From contig CAISRB010000012.1 in assembly GCA_903887775.1 (NCBI GenBank), positions 304,528 to 368,527 on the forward strand: a stretch of 64,000 nt of DNA, read 5' to 3'. Every line of letters begins with the position of its first letter. Positions within the stretch are counted from its first letter, which is position 1. The DNA comes from an uncultured Bacteroidales bacterium. Its GTDB lineage: Bacteria; Bacteroidota; Bacteroidia; Bacteroidales; FEN-979. Below are positions 8,319-17,910 of this stretch, in pieces. Both the position numbers and the translations under genes were made by a program. The notes beneath the pieces were generated by a model. It was not told the DNA's origin and ran no database searches. It saw only the letters and a program-made list of their open reading frames with translations.

Positions 8319-10151
8319 TCAATTCTTCTGAACAGACAAGTTTACCGGGTTTTTCTTCATGGCCCTTATCCAGCCCGGGACTGCATCCTTTAGAATTATC
8401 AATACAGACAAAATGATCAGGGTGGTCATAATCAGGTTTATCGATCCCTGTAAAAATAACTTTTCTGTACTGAGCTGGGGAATATAAGTCCCGATGATAT
8501 TCATTATTCCTGCAGTCAGGGTTGTAACACCAACGAAGACAAGTGGTATTATAGTAACCCAGGAATATCGGACTTTCCCGTTATTAATGAGATATGATGT
8601 GCCCACTGTGAGAGCAATGGTTGCCAGCAGCTGGTTCGCTGTGCCGAACATCGGCCAGATAGTGGAGATGCTGCCGGTATAAATAAAATAGCCCCAGAAT
8701 AGAACAACCAGACCGCTTGCAAAAAGGTTCGCCGGCAGCCATTCGTTTCGCCCCAGGGGTTTATAGATTTTTCCGAGCATTTCCTGGAGAATGAATCTTG
8801 CAACGCGTGTACCGGCATCGATGGTGGTAAGGATAAAAAGAGCTTCGAACATAATGGCAAAGTGGTACCAGTAACTCATCAGGGACTTAAAACCGGGGAT
8901 AGAGGAAAATATCTGGGCCATGCCCACTGCAAGTGAGACTGCTCCCCCTGTGCGGCCTGTCACATTCTCACCGACCTGAGCCTGAAGACGGGGCAGGTCG
9001 GAAGCTGTAAACCCCAATGATTTAAGCATAGGCAGGTAGTGTGCAAGTTTCTCCGGAGGAACATTAATCATGAAGTAATCCATGGGAAACAGACTTGCTG
9101 CTGCTATTAATGCCATGATGCTGACCATTCCTTCAGAAAGCATGGCGCCGACGGCAATTGGTTTGATATGCGATTCCGTCATGATCATTTTTGGAGTAGT
9201 CCCGGAGCTGATCAGCGAATGAAATCCGGATATAGCGCCACATGCTATCGTAATAAAAAGATAAGGAAACAGGGTTCCGGGGATCACAGGACCTCCACCG
9301 TAAACAAAAGGTGTGAAAGCAGGCATTTTAAGAACAGGGGCGACAATAATGATTCCAAGGGCCAGCATGGCGACCACTCCAAGTTTCATGATGGAACTCA
9401 GGTAATCACGGGGTGAGAGTAATAACCATACAGGCAATACCGAAGCAAAAAAACCGTAACCGGCTAACAGCAGGGTCATCGTTTTAGTATCGAAATCGAA
9501 CCAGGAGCCGATTGGTGAACCGGGAACATATTTCCCGAAAATCACGGCAAGGGTAAGGAGAAATACTCCAATCACTGTGGCTTCAACAGTTTTATGTTTT
9601 CTGAACACGAACATCCACACTCCCATCAGAAGGGCGATAGGAATGGTTGAGGCGATCGTGAAGGTTCCCCAGGCGGAATGTGTGAGGGCATTTACTACAA
9701 CAAGTCCAAGCCCTGCAAGGGAGATAATGATAATGATAAAGGTGGCGAATGATGCGGTGATCCCGCTTGTAACTTTTCCGATTTCTTCACGTGCGATCAG
9801 GGCGAGGCTTTTACCTTCATGCCGTACCGAGGCAGAAAGTATGACCACGTCATGCACGGCCCCTGCGAATACTGCTCCCAGGACCATCCACAGAAAACCA
9901 GGGAAGTACCCGAACTGGCAGGCCAGTACCGGTCCAACGAGGGGGCCTGCACCGGCAATGGCTGCGAAATGATGCCCAAATAAAACCCATTTGTTCATCG
10001 GTACATAATTCTGCTTGTCATAAAATTCCGTTGCCGGAGTGGCACGGGAATCGTCGAGGGTCAGGACTTTCGCAGTAATGAAACTAAAATAGAACCGGTA
10101 TGCCAGTGCAAATATGGCAAGCGCTCCAAGTACCAGGGGCATTGCATTCAT
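8319..10151 (-). CDS. cstA: Carbon starvation protein CstA (peptide/pyruvate transporter family)
   Basis: 610 residues, about 16-18 membrane helices, with the CstA domain from the N-terminus ([16 protein letters not shown], then [19 protein letters not shown]) and the C-terminal 5-TM extension. Known members take up peptides during carbon starvation (CstA) or pyruvate (BtsT). Which substrate applies here is not visible. Expressed leftward from a TAnnTTTG box at 10175-10182. Confidence 0.92.
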   Translation of the reverse strand: MNAMPLVLGALAIFALAYRFYFSFITAKVLTLDDSRATPATEFYDKQNYVPMNKWVLFGHHFAAIAGAGPLVGPVLACQFGYFPGFLWMVLGAVFAGAVHDVVILSASVRHEGKSLALIAREEIGKVTSGITASFATFIIIIISLAGLGLVVVNALTHSAWGTFTIASTIPIALLMGVWMFVFRKHKTVEATVIGVFLLTLAVIFGKYVPGSPIGSWFDFDTKTMTLLLAGYGFFASVLPVWLLLSPRDYLSSIMKLGVVAMLALGIIIVAPVLKMPAFTPFVYGGGPVIPGTLFPYLFITIACGAISGFHSLISSGTTPKMIMTESHIKPIAVGAMLSEGMVSIMALIAAASLFPMDYFMINVPPEKLAHYLPMLKSLGFTASDLPRLQAQVGENVTGRTGGAVSLAVGMAQIFSSIPGFKSLMSYWYHFAIMFEALFILTTIDAGTRVARFILQEMLGKIYKPLGRNEWLPANLFASGLVVLFWGYFIYTGSISTIWPMFGTANQLLATIALTVGTSYLINNGKVRYSWVTIIPLVFVGVTTLTAGIMNIIGTYIPQLSTEKLFLQGSINLIMTTLIILSVLIILKDAVPGWIRAMKKNPVNLSVQKN

Positions 10152-10174
10152 CCAATACTTTCGTTATGAGTTTG

Positions 10175-10182
10175 CAAAAGTA
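10175..10182 (-). promoter_or_regulatory. -7 box upstream of cstA
   Basis: On the minus strand TACTTTTG, 23 bp before the cstA ATG, matches the Bacteroidetes TAnnTTTG box. Confidence 0.55.
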
Positions 10183-10270
10183 TAAAATTTGTATATTTAC
10201 ATGTCAGGTCTTTTCGCCTGAATGGAAAATAGAGTTGTCAAACATAAGCATTAACCAAAAACCAAAGCAG

Positions 10271-10609
10271 ATGGATGCACAAAAAGCTGACATGTTCATT
10301 ATGACACATGCAAAATTTTTTGAACCTCACCTGTTGCCTGCGATAAGGGAAAAACTTTTGCAGACAGATGATTCAAAATGGATGATGGTCCAATCGATAA
10401 CTTACAGGGAACCAATTCTCATGCTGATCATTTCAATACTCGGCGGTCACTTCGGAATCGACAGGTTTATAATCGGTGACATGGGATTGGGAGTTGCTAA
10501 ACTTCTGACCTGCGGCGGATTGGGAGTCTGGACTATTGTAGACTGGTTTCTCATCATGGGCCGTACAAAGGAAGATAACTTTGAAAAGCTGAGGCTGAAC
10601 CTGGCCTAA
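10271..10609 (+). CDS. TM2 domain protein
   Basis: 112 residues starting MDAQKADMF. Two membrane helices separated by a short turn (GGHFGIDRFIIGDMGLGVAKLLTCGGLGVWTIVDWFLI) form the TM2 domain, whose GxxGxDRFYxG-like turn is recognisable. Function of TM2 proteins in bacteria is unknown. The stop abuts the start of the DUF2752 gene (TAAATG), a pairing often seen in Bacteroidota. Confidence 0.85.
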   Translation: MDAQKADMFIMTHAKFFEPHLLPAIREKLLQTDDSKWMMVQSITYREPILMLIISILGGHFGIDRFIIGDMGLGVAKLLTCGGLGVWTIVDWFLIMGRTKEDNFEKLRLNLA

Positions 10610-11029
10610 ATGACCCGGAAAAACTTATACTTCCTGGCCCTTTTTCTTGGTTTGGCCGGGCAGATATGGATTGTTTACAGTTATATAAAACTGGGGAAGC
10701 AGGAAGAGGCTTTTAATACCTGTATTTTCAATAGGGTTACAGGATTGCCTTGTCCTTCCTGCGGAACCGTTCACTCAATCGTTTCCATTCTTCACGGCGA
10801 ATTCCGGAAAGCTTTGAACGAAAATCCCCTGGGGTTTGCCAGTTTTTTAATGGTAGCCGTAATTCCATACTGGATACTTGCCGACCTGGTTTTCAGGAAA
10901 GACAGTTTTTATAGATTTTATTCCAGCTTTGAAAAATTTCTGAAGAACAAATGGGTGTTCTCCTGCTTTCTATTTCTGATCTTTGTTGTTTGGCTTCATA
11001 ATATTGGGCAGTTCCTTCATTGGATATGA
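10610..11029 (+). CDS. DUF2752 membrane protein
   Basis: 139 residues with the DUF2752 signature PCPSCGTVHS (two Cys in CPSCG) after the first helix and ENPLGFASF in the middle; three or four membrane helices. No biochemical function is known. Translationally coupled to the TM2 gene, so the two probably work together. Confidence 0.85.
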   Translation: MTRKNLYFLALFLGLAGQIWIVYSYIKLGKQEEAFNTCIFNRVTGLPCPSCGTVHSIVSILHGEFRKALNENPLGFASFLMVAVIPYWILADLVFRKDSFYRFYSSFEKFLKNKWVFSCFLFLIFVVWLHNIGQFLHWI

Positions 11030-11125
11030 TCTGAAACAACCTGCACGATGAAAAAGCAGACTGATTTTTCCAGGCCTCCTGATGCAAGAATTGCATTTAT
11101 TTGTGACAATAAATTCAGAAAACAG

Positions 11126-11133
11126 TATCTTTG
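11126..11133 (+). promoter_or_regulatory. Promoter -7 box of the nuo operon
   Basis: TATCTTTG 24 bp before the nuoA GTG. A TTTG at 11100-11103, 22 bp upstream, fits the -33 element. This is the only clear promoter before nuoA-N. Confidence 0.65.
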
Positions 11134-11156
11134 TAAAGAATCAATCTAAATAAGCG

Positions 11157-11540
11157 GTGGAAAGGACATTCATCCCTTCGGATTACATTCCAATTGTTGT
11201 GCAATCTGTTGTTGCACTTGGATTTGTTGTGATTACGATGGTGCTGACTCATTTTATCGGAGGAAAGCGGAAAAAGATCCACACCCTGAGGAAGGAAGAA
11301 AATTTTGAATGCGGGATAGAGGTCAGGGGCAACGCAAGGTTCCCGTTTTCAGTGAAGTATTTCCTTATAGCAATCTTATTTGTATTATTTGACGTGGAGA
11401 TCATTTTCTTCTATCCCTGGGCGATCAATTTCAAGGATTTCGGATGGAATGGATTTCTGGAAATGCTCTTATTCCTGTTCTTCCTGTTGTTCGGGTTTTA
11501 TTATATTTATAAGAAGGGCGCATTGAACTGGGAAGAATAA
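11157..11540 (+). CDS. nuoA: NADH-quinone oxidoreductase subunit A
   Basis: 127 residues, three membrane helices. Complex I membrane subunit near the quinone site. Diagnostic: KEENFECGIEV before helix 2 and YFLIAILFVLFDVEIIFFYPWA in helix 2. The start is GTG 11157, since no ATG occurs in frame nearby. First gene of the operon. Confidence 0.93.
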   Translation: MERTFIPSDYIPIVVQSVVALGFVVITMVLTHFIGGKRKKIHTLRKEENFECGIEVRGNARFPFSVKYFLIAILFVLFDVEIIFFYPWAINFKDFGWNGFLEMLLFLFFLLFGFYYIYKKGALNWEE

Positions 11541-11544
11541 TAAG

Positions 11545-11576
11545 TAGCGAAATAGCGAGGTAGCGAAGTAGCGAAA
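11545..11576 (+). repeat. Four tandem 8-bp units in the nuoA-nuoB spacer
   Basis: Units TAGCGAAA, TAGCGAGG, TAGCGAAG and TAGCGAAA fill nearly the whole spacer. The same octamer recurs as two units in the nuoD-nuoE spacer and at the end of glyS. Confidence 0.85.
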
Positions 11577-11578
11577 AC

Positions 11579-12142
11579 ATGGAAACAACAAAACCGATAT
11601 ATACAAAAGCAGATCCGCCTGAAGGATTTTCCGCCCCTGGTGTATTTGCGACCACTTTCGACAAGGTGATCGGTCTTGCGAGGAGTAATTCCATATGGCC
11701 TCTGCCTTTTGCCACTTCATGCTGCGGTATCGAGTTCATGGCGACGATGGGGGCGCATTACGACCTTGGGCGATTCGGGGCCGAGAGACTCAGCTTCAGT
11801 CCGCGCCAGGCCGACCTGCTGATGGTTATGGGGACCATTGCGAAAAAAATGAGCCCCGTGGTACAGCAGGTGTATGAACAGATGGCTGAGCCCCGCTGGG
11901 TCATTGCCGTGGGAGCCTGTGCTTCCAGCGGTGGAATTTTCGACACCTACAGCGTGCTTCAGGGGATCGACAGGATAGTGCCTGTGGACGTTTACGTACC
12001 GGGATGCCCGCCAAGGCCTGAGCAGATCATCGACGGCTTCATGAGAATACAGGACCTGGTGGCCAATGAACCTTTGAGAAGACGTTATTCGGATGAATAC
12101 AGGGAACTGCTTATCAAATACAGGATATTAAAAGAAAAGTGA
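11579..12142 (+). CDS. nuoB: NADH-quinone oxidoreductase subunit B
   Basis: 187 residues. Peripheral-arm subunit that carries the N2 [4Fe-4S] cluster, the last electron carrier before quinone. Ligand cysteines are all present: adjacent Cys48-Cys49 in [10 protein letters not shown], Cys114 in GACASSGG, and Cys143 in [10 protein letters not shown]. Length is normal for the family. Confidence 0.95.
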   Translation: METTKPIYTKADPPEGFSAPGVFATTFDKVIGLARSNSIWPLPFATSCCGIEFMATMGAHYDLGRFGAERLSFSPRQADLLMVMGTIAKKMSPVVQQVYEQMAEPRWVIAVGACASSGGIFDTYSVLQGIDRIVPVDVYVPGCPPRPEQIIDGFMRIQDLVANEPLRRRYSDEYRELLIKYRILKEK

Positions 12143-12186
12143 TTACCTGACCGGGTGAAGCAGAATTTCATCCGAATTACAAATAA

Positions 12187-12681
12187 ATGGAAAACTCATT
12201 CATCACCGATAAACTCCGCAGGAAATTCGGAGAGGACATCCTGGATGTTGATGACAACAAGGATATTCTCACAATTACAGTGGCCTCGCCGGTTTCTTTT
12301 AAGGTCATTGAGTTCCTGAAAGAAAATCCAGGTCTTGGTTTCCGTTTTCTTACTGACCTCACAGGAATTCATTATCCCGACAGGGGGCTCTCGTTCGGGG
12401 TGATTTATCATCTGCATAATTTATACGAAAATAAACGGCTGAGGATAAAGACTTTTATGAGTGCCGACAATCCTGCTATAAGGACGATCAGCGACATTTT
12501 CTCTTCTGCCAACTGGATGGAAAGGGAAACCTATGATTTTTACGGGATCATCTTTGAGGGCCATCCCAATCTTAAACGGATACTGAATGTTGAATATCTT
12601 GATTATTTTCCGATGAGGAAGGAATATCCTCTGGAGGATCCGACCAGGGAAGATAAGGACAATAGATACTTTGGGAGATGA
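12187..12681 (+). CDS. nuoC: NADH-quinone oxidoreductase subunit C
   Basis: 164 residues of the 30-kDa subunit domain, with the signature WMERETYDFYGIIFEGHPNLKRIL and the end motif FPMRKEYPLEDP. Not fused to NuoD, unlike in enterobacteria. The 89-bp gap to nuoD holds an inverted repeat. Confidence 0.94.
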   Translation: MENSFITDKLRRKFGEDILDVDDNKDILTITVASPVSFKVIEFLKENPGLGFRFLTDLTGIHYPDRGLSFGVIYHLHNLYENKRLRIKTFMSADNPAIRTISDIFSSANWMERETYDFYGIIFEGHPNLKRILNVEYLDYFPMRKEYPLEDPTREDKDNRYFGR

Positions 12682-12691
12682 CAAATAAAAA

Positions 12692-12765
12692 GCGAAAAGC
12701 GAAATTTTTTTGTTTCGCCAATTTATAATTTGTATTTCGCTTTTCGCCTTTCACCTTTCGTTTTT
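12692..12765. repeat. GCGAAAAGCGAAA-type inverted repeat in nuoC-nuoD spacer
   Basis: GCGAAAAGCGAAAT (12692-12705) is the perfect reverse complement of 12734-12747. The right arm and following bases (12732-12765) match 19989-20021 inside nuoL almost base for base. The element can fold but has no clean terminator T-run, which fits continued transcription into nuoD. Confidence 0.85.
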
Positions 12766-12770
12766 TTCAT

Positions 12771-13946
12771 ATGAACACCGACAAACAATATACCACCCTA
12801 AACCTTGGCCCGACGCATCCGGCCACGCACGGGATTTTCCAGAATGTGCTGAAGATGGATGGAGAGATGATTCTCGATGCGGAACAGACCATTGGATATA
12901 TTCACCGTGCTTTTGAAAAGATTGCCGAGCATCGCCCCTTTTACCAGGTAACCCCTCTTACAGACCGGCTGAACTATTGCTCGTCTCCGATCAATAATAT
13001 AGGGTGGCATCTTACGGTTGAAAAGCTTCTTCAGATAAAAACCACGAAGCGTATTGATTATATGCGTCTGATCGTGATGGAGCTTGCTCGAATAACCGAT
13101 CACCTGGTATGCAACAGCGTGATAGGCGTTGACAGCGGAGCTTTAACCGGCTTTATTTACGTATTCCAGGAAAGGGAAAAGGTATATGAGATATGGGAGG
13201 AAATCAGCGGATCGAGGCTTACCACAAACCTTGGGCGTATCGGAGGATTTGAGCGGGATTTTAACCCCTCGGTTTTTAAAAAGATAAAGGAATTCCTTGA
13301 CCACCTTCCAAAGGTTTTGCATGAGTTTGAAAAGCTGTTAATGCGAAACCGGATTTTCATGGACCGGACTATCAAGGTCGGACCCATCAGTGCCGAGCGG
13401 GCGTTGAACTATGGCTTTACCGGCCCTAACCTGAGGGCCGCGGGAGTGGATTACGATGTTCGCGTTATGACACCCTACTGTTCGTACGATGATTTTGATT
13501 TTACAATCCCTCTGGGGACCCAGGGCGATACGTATGACCGTTTCTGTGTAAGGCAGGAAGAAATCTGGCAGAGCCTGAAGCTTATCAGGAATGCGATGGA
13601 TAACCTGCCAACCGGGAATTTTCACGTGGACGCACCTCATATTTACCTGCCCGACAAACAGGATGTTTACAGCAAAATGGAAGCGCTTATCTATCACTTT
13701 AAAATAGTAATGGGTGAAATTGACGCTCCAGAAGGAGAGGTTTATCATTCAGTGGAGGGAGGAAACGGGGAACTTGGGTTCTACCTTGTAAGCGATGGCG
13801 GAAGGGCAGCATACAGGCTGCATTTCCGCAGGCCGTGTTTTGTATATTACCAGGCCTATCCTGAAATGATCAGGGGAGGAGTGCTTTCGGATGCAATATT
13901 GACGATGAGCAGTATGAATGTGATAGCGGGGGAGCTGGATGCTTGA
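12771..13946 (+). CDS. nuoD: NADH-quinone oxidoreductase subunit D
   Basis: 391 residues of the 49-kDa subunit, homologous to [NiFe]-hydrogenase large subunits, that forms the quinone pocket with NuoB. Signatures: [14 protein letters not shown] at the start, [18 protein letters not shown], and a C-terminus [11 protein letters not shown] that lacks the hydrogenase cysteine ligands, as expected. Confidence 0.95.
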   Translation: MNTDKQYTTLNLGPTHPATHGIFQNVLKMDGEMILDAEQTIGYIHRAFEKIAEHRPFYQVTPLTDRLNYCSSPINNIGWHLTVEKLLQIKTTKRIDYMRLIVMELARITDHLVCNSVIGVDSGALTGFIYVFQEREKVYEIWEEISGSRLTTNLGRIGGFERDFNPSVFKKIKEFLDHLPKVLHEFEKLLMRNRIFMDRTIKVGPISAERALNYGFTGPNLRAAGVDYDVRVMTPYCSYDDFDFTIPLGTQGDTYDRFCVRQEEIWQSLKLIRNAMDNLPTGNFHVDAPHIYLPDKQDVYSKMEALIYHFKIVMGEIDAPEGEVYHSVEGGNGELGFYLVSDGGRAAYRLHFRRPCFVYYQAYPEMIRGGVLSDAILTMSSMNVIAGELDA

Positions 13947-13950
13947 CAAA

Positions 13951-13966
13951 TAGCGAGGTAGCGAAA
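13951..13966 (+). repeat. Two TAGCGARR octamers in the nuoD-nuoE spacer
   Basis: TAGCGAGG followed by TAGCGAAA, the same units as at 11545-11576. Confidence 0.75.
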
Positions 13967-13977
13967 TTAAAAATTAC

Positions 13978-14559
13978 ATGAACACAGGAAATTCGGTAAA
14001 CCACCATCTTTTTGTAAGGGAGAACAAGGCTGTTTCGTTTTCAGACGAAACGCTGGAGAAAGTCCGCTCCCTCATCCGCAGGTATCCTGAAGGCAGGCAG
14101 AAATCGGCTTTGCTTCCGGTGCTTCATATCGCACAGGAAGAGCTGGGTGGTTTTCTTAGTGTGGATACAATGGATTATGTGGCTTCACTTTTAAATCTCA
14201 ATCCCATCGAAGTATATGAGGTGGCCACTTTTTATTCAATGTTTTATCTGGACAAAATGGGGAAATACGTACTGGAGGTCTGTCATACAGGCCCTTGCGC
14301 TATCTGCGGAGGGGAAGATGTATTGCAGCATATCAGGGATTACCTGCATATTGAAACAGGGGAAACCACGCCCGACGGGATGTTTACACTGAAGGAGGTG
14401 GAATGCCTGGGTGCATGCGGAAATGGTCCGGTAATGCAGGTCAATACGGAGTTTTACGAACATATGACTGCCAGGCAGGTTGAGAAAGTGATTGAAGACC
14501 TGAGGCAGAAACAAGGTGAAGAAGGAACATCAAAAGGATGGGCAGAGCAATTCTCCTAG
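13978..14559 (+). CDS. nuoE: NADH-quinone oxidoreductase subunit E
   Basis: 193 residues of the 24-kDa thioredoxin-like [2Fe-2S] subunit (cluster N1a). The four ligands follow the family spacing: Cys102 and Cys107 in CHTGPC, Cys143 and Cys147 in CLGAC. The last 22 bp overlap nuoF, so translation is probably coupled. Confidence 0.94.
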   Translation: MNTGNSVNHHLFVRENKAVSFSDETLEKVRSLIRRYPEGRQKSALLPVLHIAQEELGGFLSVDTMDYVASLLNLNPIEVYEVATFYSMFYLDKMGKYVLEVCHTGPCAICGGEDVLQHIRDYLHIETGETTPDGMFTLKEVECLGACGNGPVMQVNTEFYEHMTARQVEKVIEDLRQKQGEEGTSKGWAEQFS

Positions 14560-15821
14560 ATAAGGTCAATATACCGGGTATCCGGGCCTTCGAGGTCTAC
14601 CGGGAGCATGGAGGCTATAAGCCGGCCGGGAAAGCACTGCTCGGGATGACCCCTGCACAGGTTCAGCAGGAGGTCATTAAATCGGGACTGAGGGGAAGAG
14701 GCGGCGCCGGCTTCCCGACCGGGCTCAAATGGAGTTTCCTTGACAGGAAGTCCGACAAACCCCGTTACCTTGTCTGCAATGCCGACGAAAGCGAACCAGG
14801 GACTTTCAAGGACCGTTACCTGATGGAGAAACTTCCACACCTGCTTATCGAAGGTCTTATTTTATCCAGCTATGCACTCGGTGTAAAAACATGTTATATA
14901 TACATCCGTGGGGAGTTCAAGTACCTGGTGGGCATACTGGAAACAGCCATCCACGAGGCAAAGAAAAATAATTACCTTGGTGAGAAAATACTGGGAACGG
15001 ATTTTTCGCTGGAGATTTATGTACATCCGGGTGCCGGGGCATACATCTGCGGTGAGGAAACCGCATTGCTTGAATCCCTTGAAGGCAAGCGGGGCAATCC
15101 CAGGATCAAACCGCCTTTCCCGGCATACAAAGGCCTGTATGATTGCCCGACCGTTGTAAACAATGTTGAAACGCTGGCTACTGTTACTTCTATAATAAGC
15201 ATGGGAGGCGATGCATATTCAAAGTTAGGTATAGGAAAGAGTACCGGCACAAAATTGATGTCGGCCTGCGGGAACATAAACAAACCCGGGGTTTACGAAA
15301 TTGAAATGGGCCTGCCGGTTGAAGATTTCATCTATTCGGAGGAATACTGCGGGGGGATAAAGAATGACAGGATGCTTAAGGCAGTGATCCCGGGAGGGTC
15401 TTCGGTTCCGATCCTTCCGGCCGACCTGATCCTGAATACAGCAAAAGGCCAACCCAGGCTGCTCACCTATGAATCCCTTGCCGAAGGAGAGTTTATAAGC
15501 GGCAGCATGCTGGGATCTGGCGGATTTATTGTCTTTGACGAGAACGCCTGCATTGTAAGGAACACCTGGAACCTTACGAGGTTTTACCGTCATGAGTCAT
15601 GCGGGCAGTGTTCACCCTGCAGGGAAGGTACGGGTTGGATGGAAAAAATCCTGTACCGTATTGAACATGGCCAGGGCAGGATGAGCGACATAGACCTGCT
15701 TGTAAGGATTGCAAAAAATATTGAAGGGAATACGATTTGCCCGCTCGGTGATGCGGCAGCCTGGCCCGTTGCAAGCGCGATAAGGCATTTCAGGAAGGAG
15801 TTTGAAGAACATATTAAATGA
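14538..15821 (+). CDS. nuoF: NADH-quinone oxidoreductase subunit F
   Basis: 427 residues of the 51-kDa subunit that oxidises NADH. The NADH/FMN site appears as GRGGAGFPTGLKW and CNADESEPGTFKDR, then GAYICGEETALLESLEG; the N3 [4Fe-4S] ligands are in ESCGQCSPCREGTGW plus a later Cys in NTICPLGD. Confidence 0.96.
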   Translation: MGRAILLDKVNIPGIRAFEVYREHGGYKPAGKALLGMTPAQVQQEVIKSGLRGRGGAGFPTGLKWSFLDRKSDKPRYLVCNADESEPGTFKDRYLMEKLPHLLIEGLILSSYALGVKTCYIYIRGEFKYLVGILETAIHEAKKNNYLGEKILGTDFSLEIYVHPGAGAYICGEETALLESLEGKRGNPRIKPPFPAYKGLYDCPTVVNNVETLATVTSIISMGGDAYSKLGIGKSTGTKLMSACGNINKPGVYEIEMGLPVEDFIYSEEYCGGIKNDRMLKAVIPGGSSVPILPADLILNTAKGQPRLLTYESLAEGEFISGSMLGSGGFIVFDENACIVRNTWNLTRFYRHESCGQCSPCREGTGWMEKILYRIEHGQGRMSDIDLLVRIAKNIEGNTICPLGDAAAWPVASAIRHFRKEFEEHIK

Positions 15822-15824
15822 AGT

Positions 15825-15900
15825 GCAATGTACAAATGAAAAAGTCTGATTTAATGTGAATACCATATTTGTAAATTGTACATCGTACATTGTACATTAC
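15825..15900. repeat. TTGTACATT-type inverted repeat in nuoF-nuoG spacer
   Basis: AATGTACAA (15827-15835) pairs with TTGTACATT (15890-15898), with further partial copies of GTACAT between. The core recurs as a tandem pair at 60100-60127. Confidence 0.65.
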
Positions 15901-15914
15901 TGAAGAATAAGAGA

Positions 15915-16883
15915 ATGCTGAAAGTCACTATTGATAACATCCTGATCGAAGTCGAAGAAGGCACGACCATTCTCCAGGCGGCGCGCATGATAGGCGGTAA
16001 GGTCGTGCCCCCGGCTATGTGCTATTATACCAGCCTGAAGGGAAGCGGGGGAAAATGCCGTTCCTGCCTGGTAAAAGTGGCGAAAGGTTCGGCGAAGGAT
16101 CCGAGGCCCATACCCAAGCTGGTGGCTTCATGCAGCACTCCGGTACAGGACGGTATGGTCGTTGAAAACACCATTTCGGCCGAGGTTCAGGAAGCCCGTA
16201 AAGGAGTCGTTGAATTCCTGCTTATCAACCACCCACTCGACTGCCCGGTATGCGACCAGGCCGGGGAATGTGACCTGCAGGACCTGAGTTATGGCTTCGG
16301 GATGGAAGAGACCAATACAAGAGAACCCAGGAGGGAATACCCGGTGGTGGACATCGGCCCCCTTATCAAACTCCATATGAACCGATGCATCCATTGCTAT
16401 CGCTGCGTTCTGGCTGCAGAACAGCTCACGAAAAAAAGAGCGCACGGCATGCTTTACCGCGGAGACACAATAGAGATCAGCACCTTTATCCGGACTGCCA
16501 TCGACAGCGATTTTTCAGGGAACATGATAGATGTTTGCCCGGTTGGAGCGCTTACCGACCGCAGTTTCCGTTTCAAAAGCAGGGTGTGGTTTTTAAACCC
16601 GATGGACGCCCACCGCGAATGCAGCCATTGCAGCGGGAAAGTTGCCGCCTGGATGTTCGGGAACGAAATATACCGCATCACTGGCCGCAAAGACACTTTC
16701 GGGGAACTCGAGGAATTCATCTGCAATGAATGCAGGTTTGAGAAAAAAGACATCAGCGACTGGGTGATCGAAGGTCCGCGCAAAATCAAACGGCAATCGG
16801 TCATCTCCGGTAATCATTACGAACAAATGAAAAAAGGATCGATTATTCATCCGATTGAAGGAACAACTGAACCACAGGAATAA
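15915..16883 (+). CDS. nuoG: NADH-quinone oxidoreductase subunit G, short form
   Basis: 322 residues from ATG 15915 (MLKVTIDN); upstream in-frame codons derive from the repeat. It contains the N-terminal [2Fe-2S] ferredoxin domain (CYYTSLKGSGGKCRSC), the histidine-ligated [4Fe-4S] region (HPLDCPVCDQAGECDLQ) and the NRCIHCYRCV cluster, followed by a start of the molybdopterin-like domain with extra cysteines. The large C-terminal domain of E. coli NuoG is missing; this short form is usual in Bacteroidota and is not a truncation caused by a frameshift in view. Confidence 0.93.
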   Translation: MLKVTIDNILIEVEEGTTILQAARMIGGKVVPPAMCYYTSLKGSGGKCRSCLVKVAKGSAKDPRPIPKLVASCSTPVQDGMVVENTISAEVQEARKGVVEFLLINHPLDCPVCDQAGECDLQDLSYGFGMEETNTREPRREYPVVDIGPLIKLHMNRCIHCYRCVLAAEQLTKKRAHGMLYRGDTIEISTFIRTAIDSDFSGNMIDVCPVGALTDRSFRFKSRVWFLNPMDAHRECSHCSGKVAAWMFGNEIYRITGRKDTFGELEEFICNECRFEKKDISDWVIEGPRKIKRQSVISGNHYEQMKKGSIIHPIEGTTEPQE

Positions 16884-17905
16884 TGGGCACAATGCTGATA
16901 TTTAAAACCATACTCGCTTCGGCCATCCTGTTACTGAGCCTTGTGGTTGCCATGTATTCCACTCTCATCGAGCGTAAAATAGCCGGCTTTTTCCAGGACC
17001 GGCTTGGCCCCAACAGGGCAGGTCCCTGGGGCTTGCTGCAGCCCCTGGCCGACGGGATCAAGCTGTTCTTCAAGGAAGAATTCATGCCGAATACGGCTGA
17101 CAAATTCCTGTACATACTGGGTCCTTCGCTGACTATGCTTATCGCCTGCCTCACCAGCGCCGTGATACCCTGGGGTCCCGATATCGTCATCAACGGACAG
17201 GTATTCAGCCTTCAGATGGCCGATGTGAACATTGGCATACTCTATATCTTCGCCATTGTTTCAATAGGAGTCTATGGTATTATGATAGGCGGATGGGCCT
17301 CGAACAACAAATATGCATTGCTTGGGGCCGTTCGCGCATCTTCCCAGATGATCAGCTACGAACTGGCCATGAGTTTGTCGATCATCACTATTGTCATGAT
17401 GAGCGGTTCGCTGAGTATGAGGGATATTGTAAACCAGCAGCAGGGCTTCAACTGGAACATCTGGTACCAGCCCCTGGGTTTCATCATCTTCCTTATCTGC
17501 GCCTTTGCCGAAACCAACCGTTCGCCTTTCGACCTGCCCGAATGCGAAACGGAGCTTGTCGGCGGCTATCATACCGAATACAGCAGCATGAAACTGGGAT
17601 TTTACCTGTTCTCGGAATACATCAATATGTTCATCTCGGGGGCCGTTATGGCGACTTTATTTTTGGGCGGATATCATTTTCCATTTATCGACAAACTTGG
17701 TCTTTCACCCAATGCATTTGCCTTTGTAAGCTTTTTGGTGTTGTTTGCGAAGATCACGTTTTTCGGGTTCATTTTTATGTGGGTACGCTGGACTTTGCCG
17801 CGTTTCCGTTATGACCAGCTGATGCGCCTGGGTTGGAAAGCCCTGATCCCCCTGGCCATTTTAAATGTTTTGATCACAGGGGTAGTAATATTATTAAACC
17901 AATAG
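16883..17905 (+). CDS. nuoH: NADH-quinone oxidoreductase subunit H
   Basis: 340 residues, about eight membrane helices, linking the peripheral arm to the membrane arm at the quinone tunnel. Signatures: ERKIAGFFQDRLGPNRAGP, GVYGIMIGGWASNNKYALLGAVR, and FAETNRSPFDLPECETELVGGYHTEY. The start codon overlaps the nuoG stop (TAATG). Confidence 0.95.
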   Translation: MGTMLIFKTILASAILLLSLVVAMYSTLIERKIAGFFQDRLGPNRAGPWGLLQPLADGIKLFFKEEFMPNTADKFLYILGPSLTMLIACLTSAVIPWGPDIVINGQVFSLQMADVNIGILYIFAIVSIGVYGIMIGGWASNNKYALLGAVRASSQMISYELAMSLSIITIVMMSGSLSMRDIVNQQQGFNWNIWYQPLGFIIFLICAFAETNRSPFDLPECETELVGGYHTEYSSMKLGFYLFSEYINMFISGAVMATLFLGGYHFPFIDKLGLSPNAFAFVSFLVLFAKITFFGFIFMWVRWTLPRFRYDQLMRLGWKALIPLAILNVLITGVVILLNQ

Positions 17906-17910
17906 GAGCT

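Noticed and set aside
15915..16883. NuoG as a truncated or broken gene
   Set aside because: All expected Fe-S ligands of the short Bacteroidota form are present and the downstream gene starts at its stop; no remnant of the molybdopterin domain is seen.
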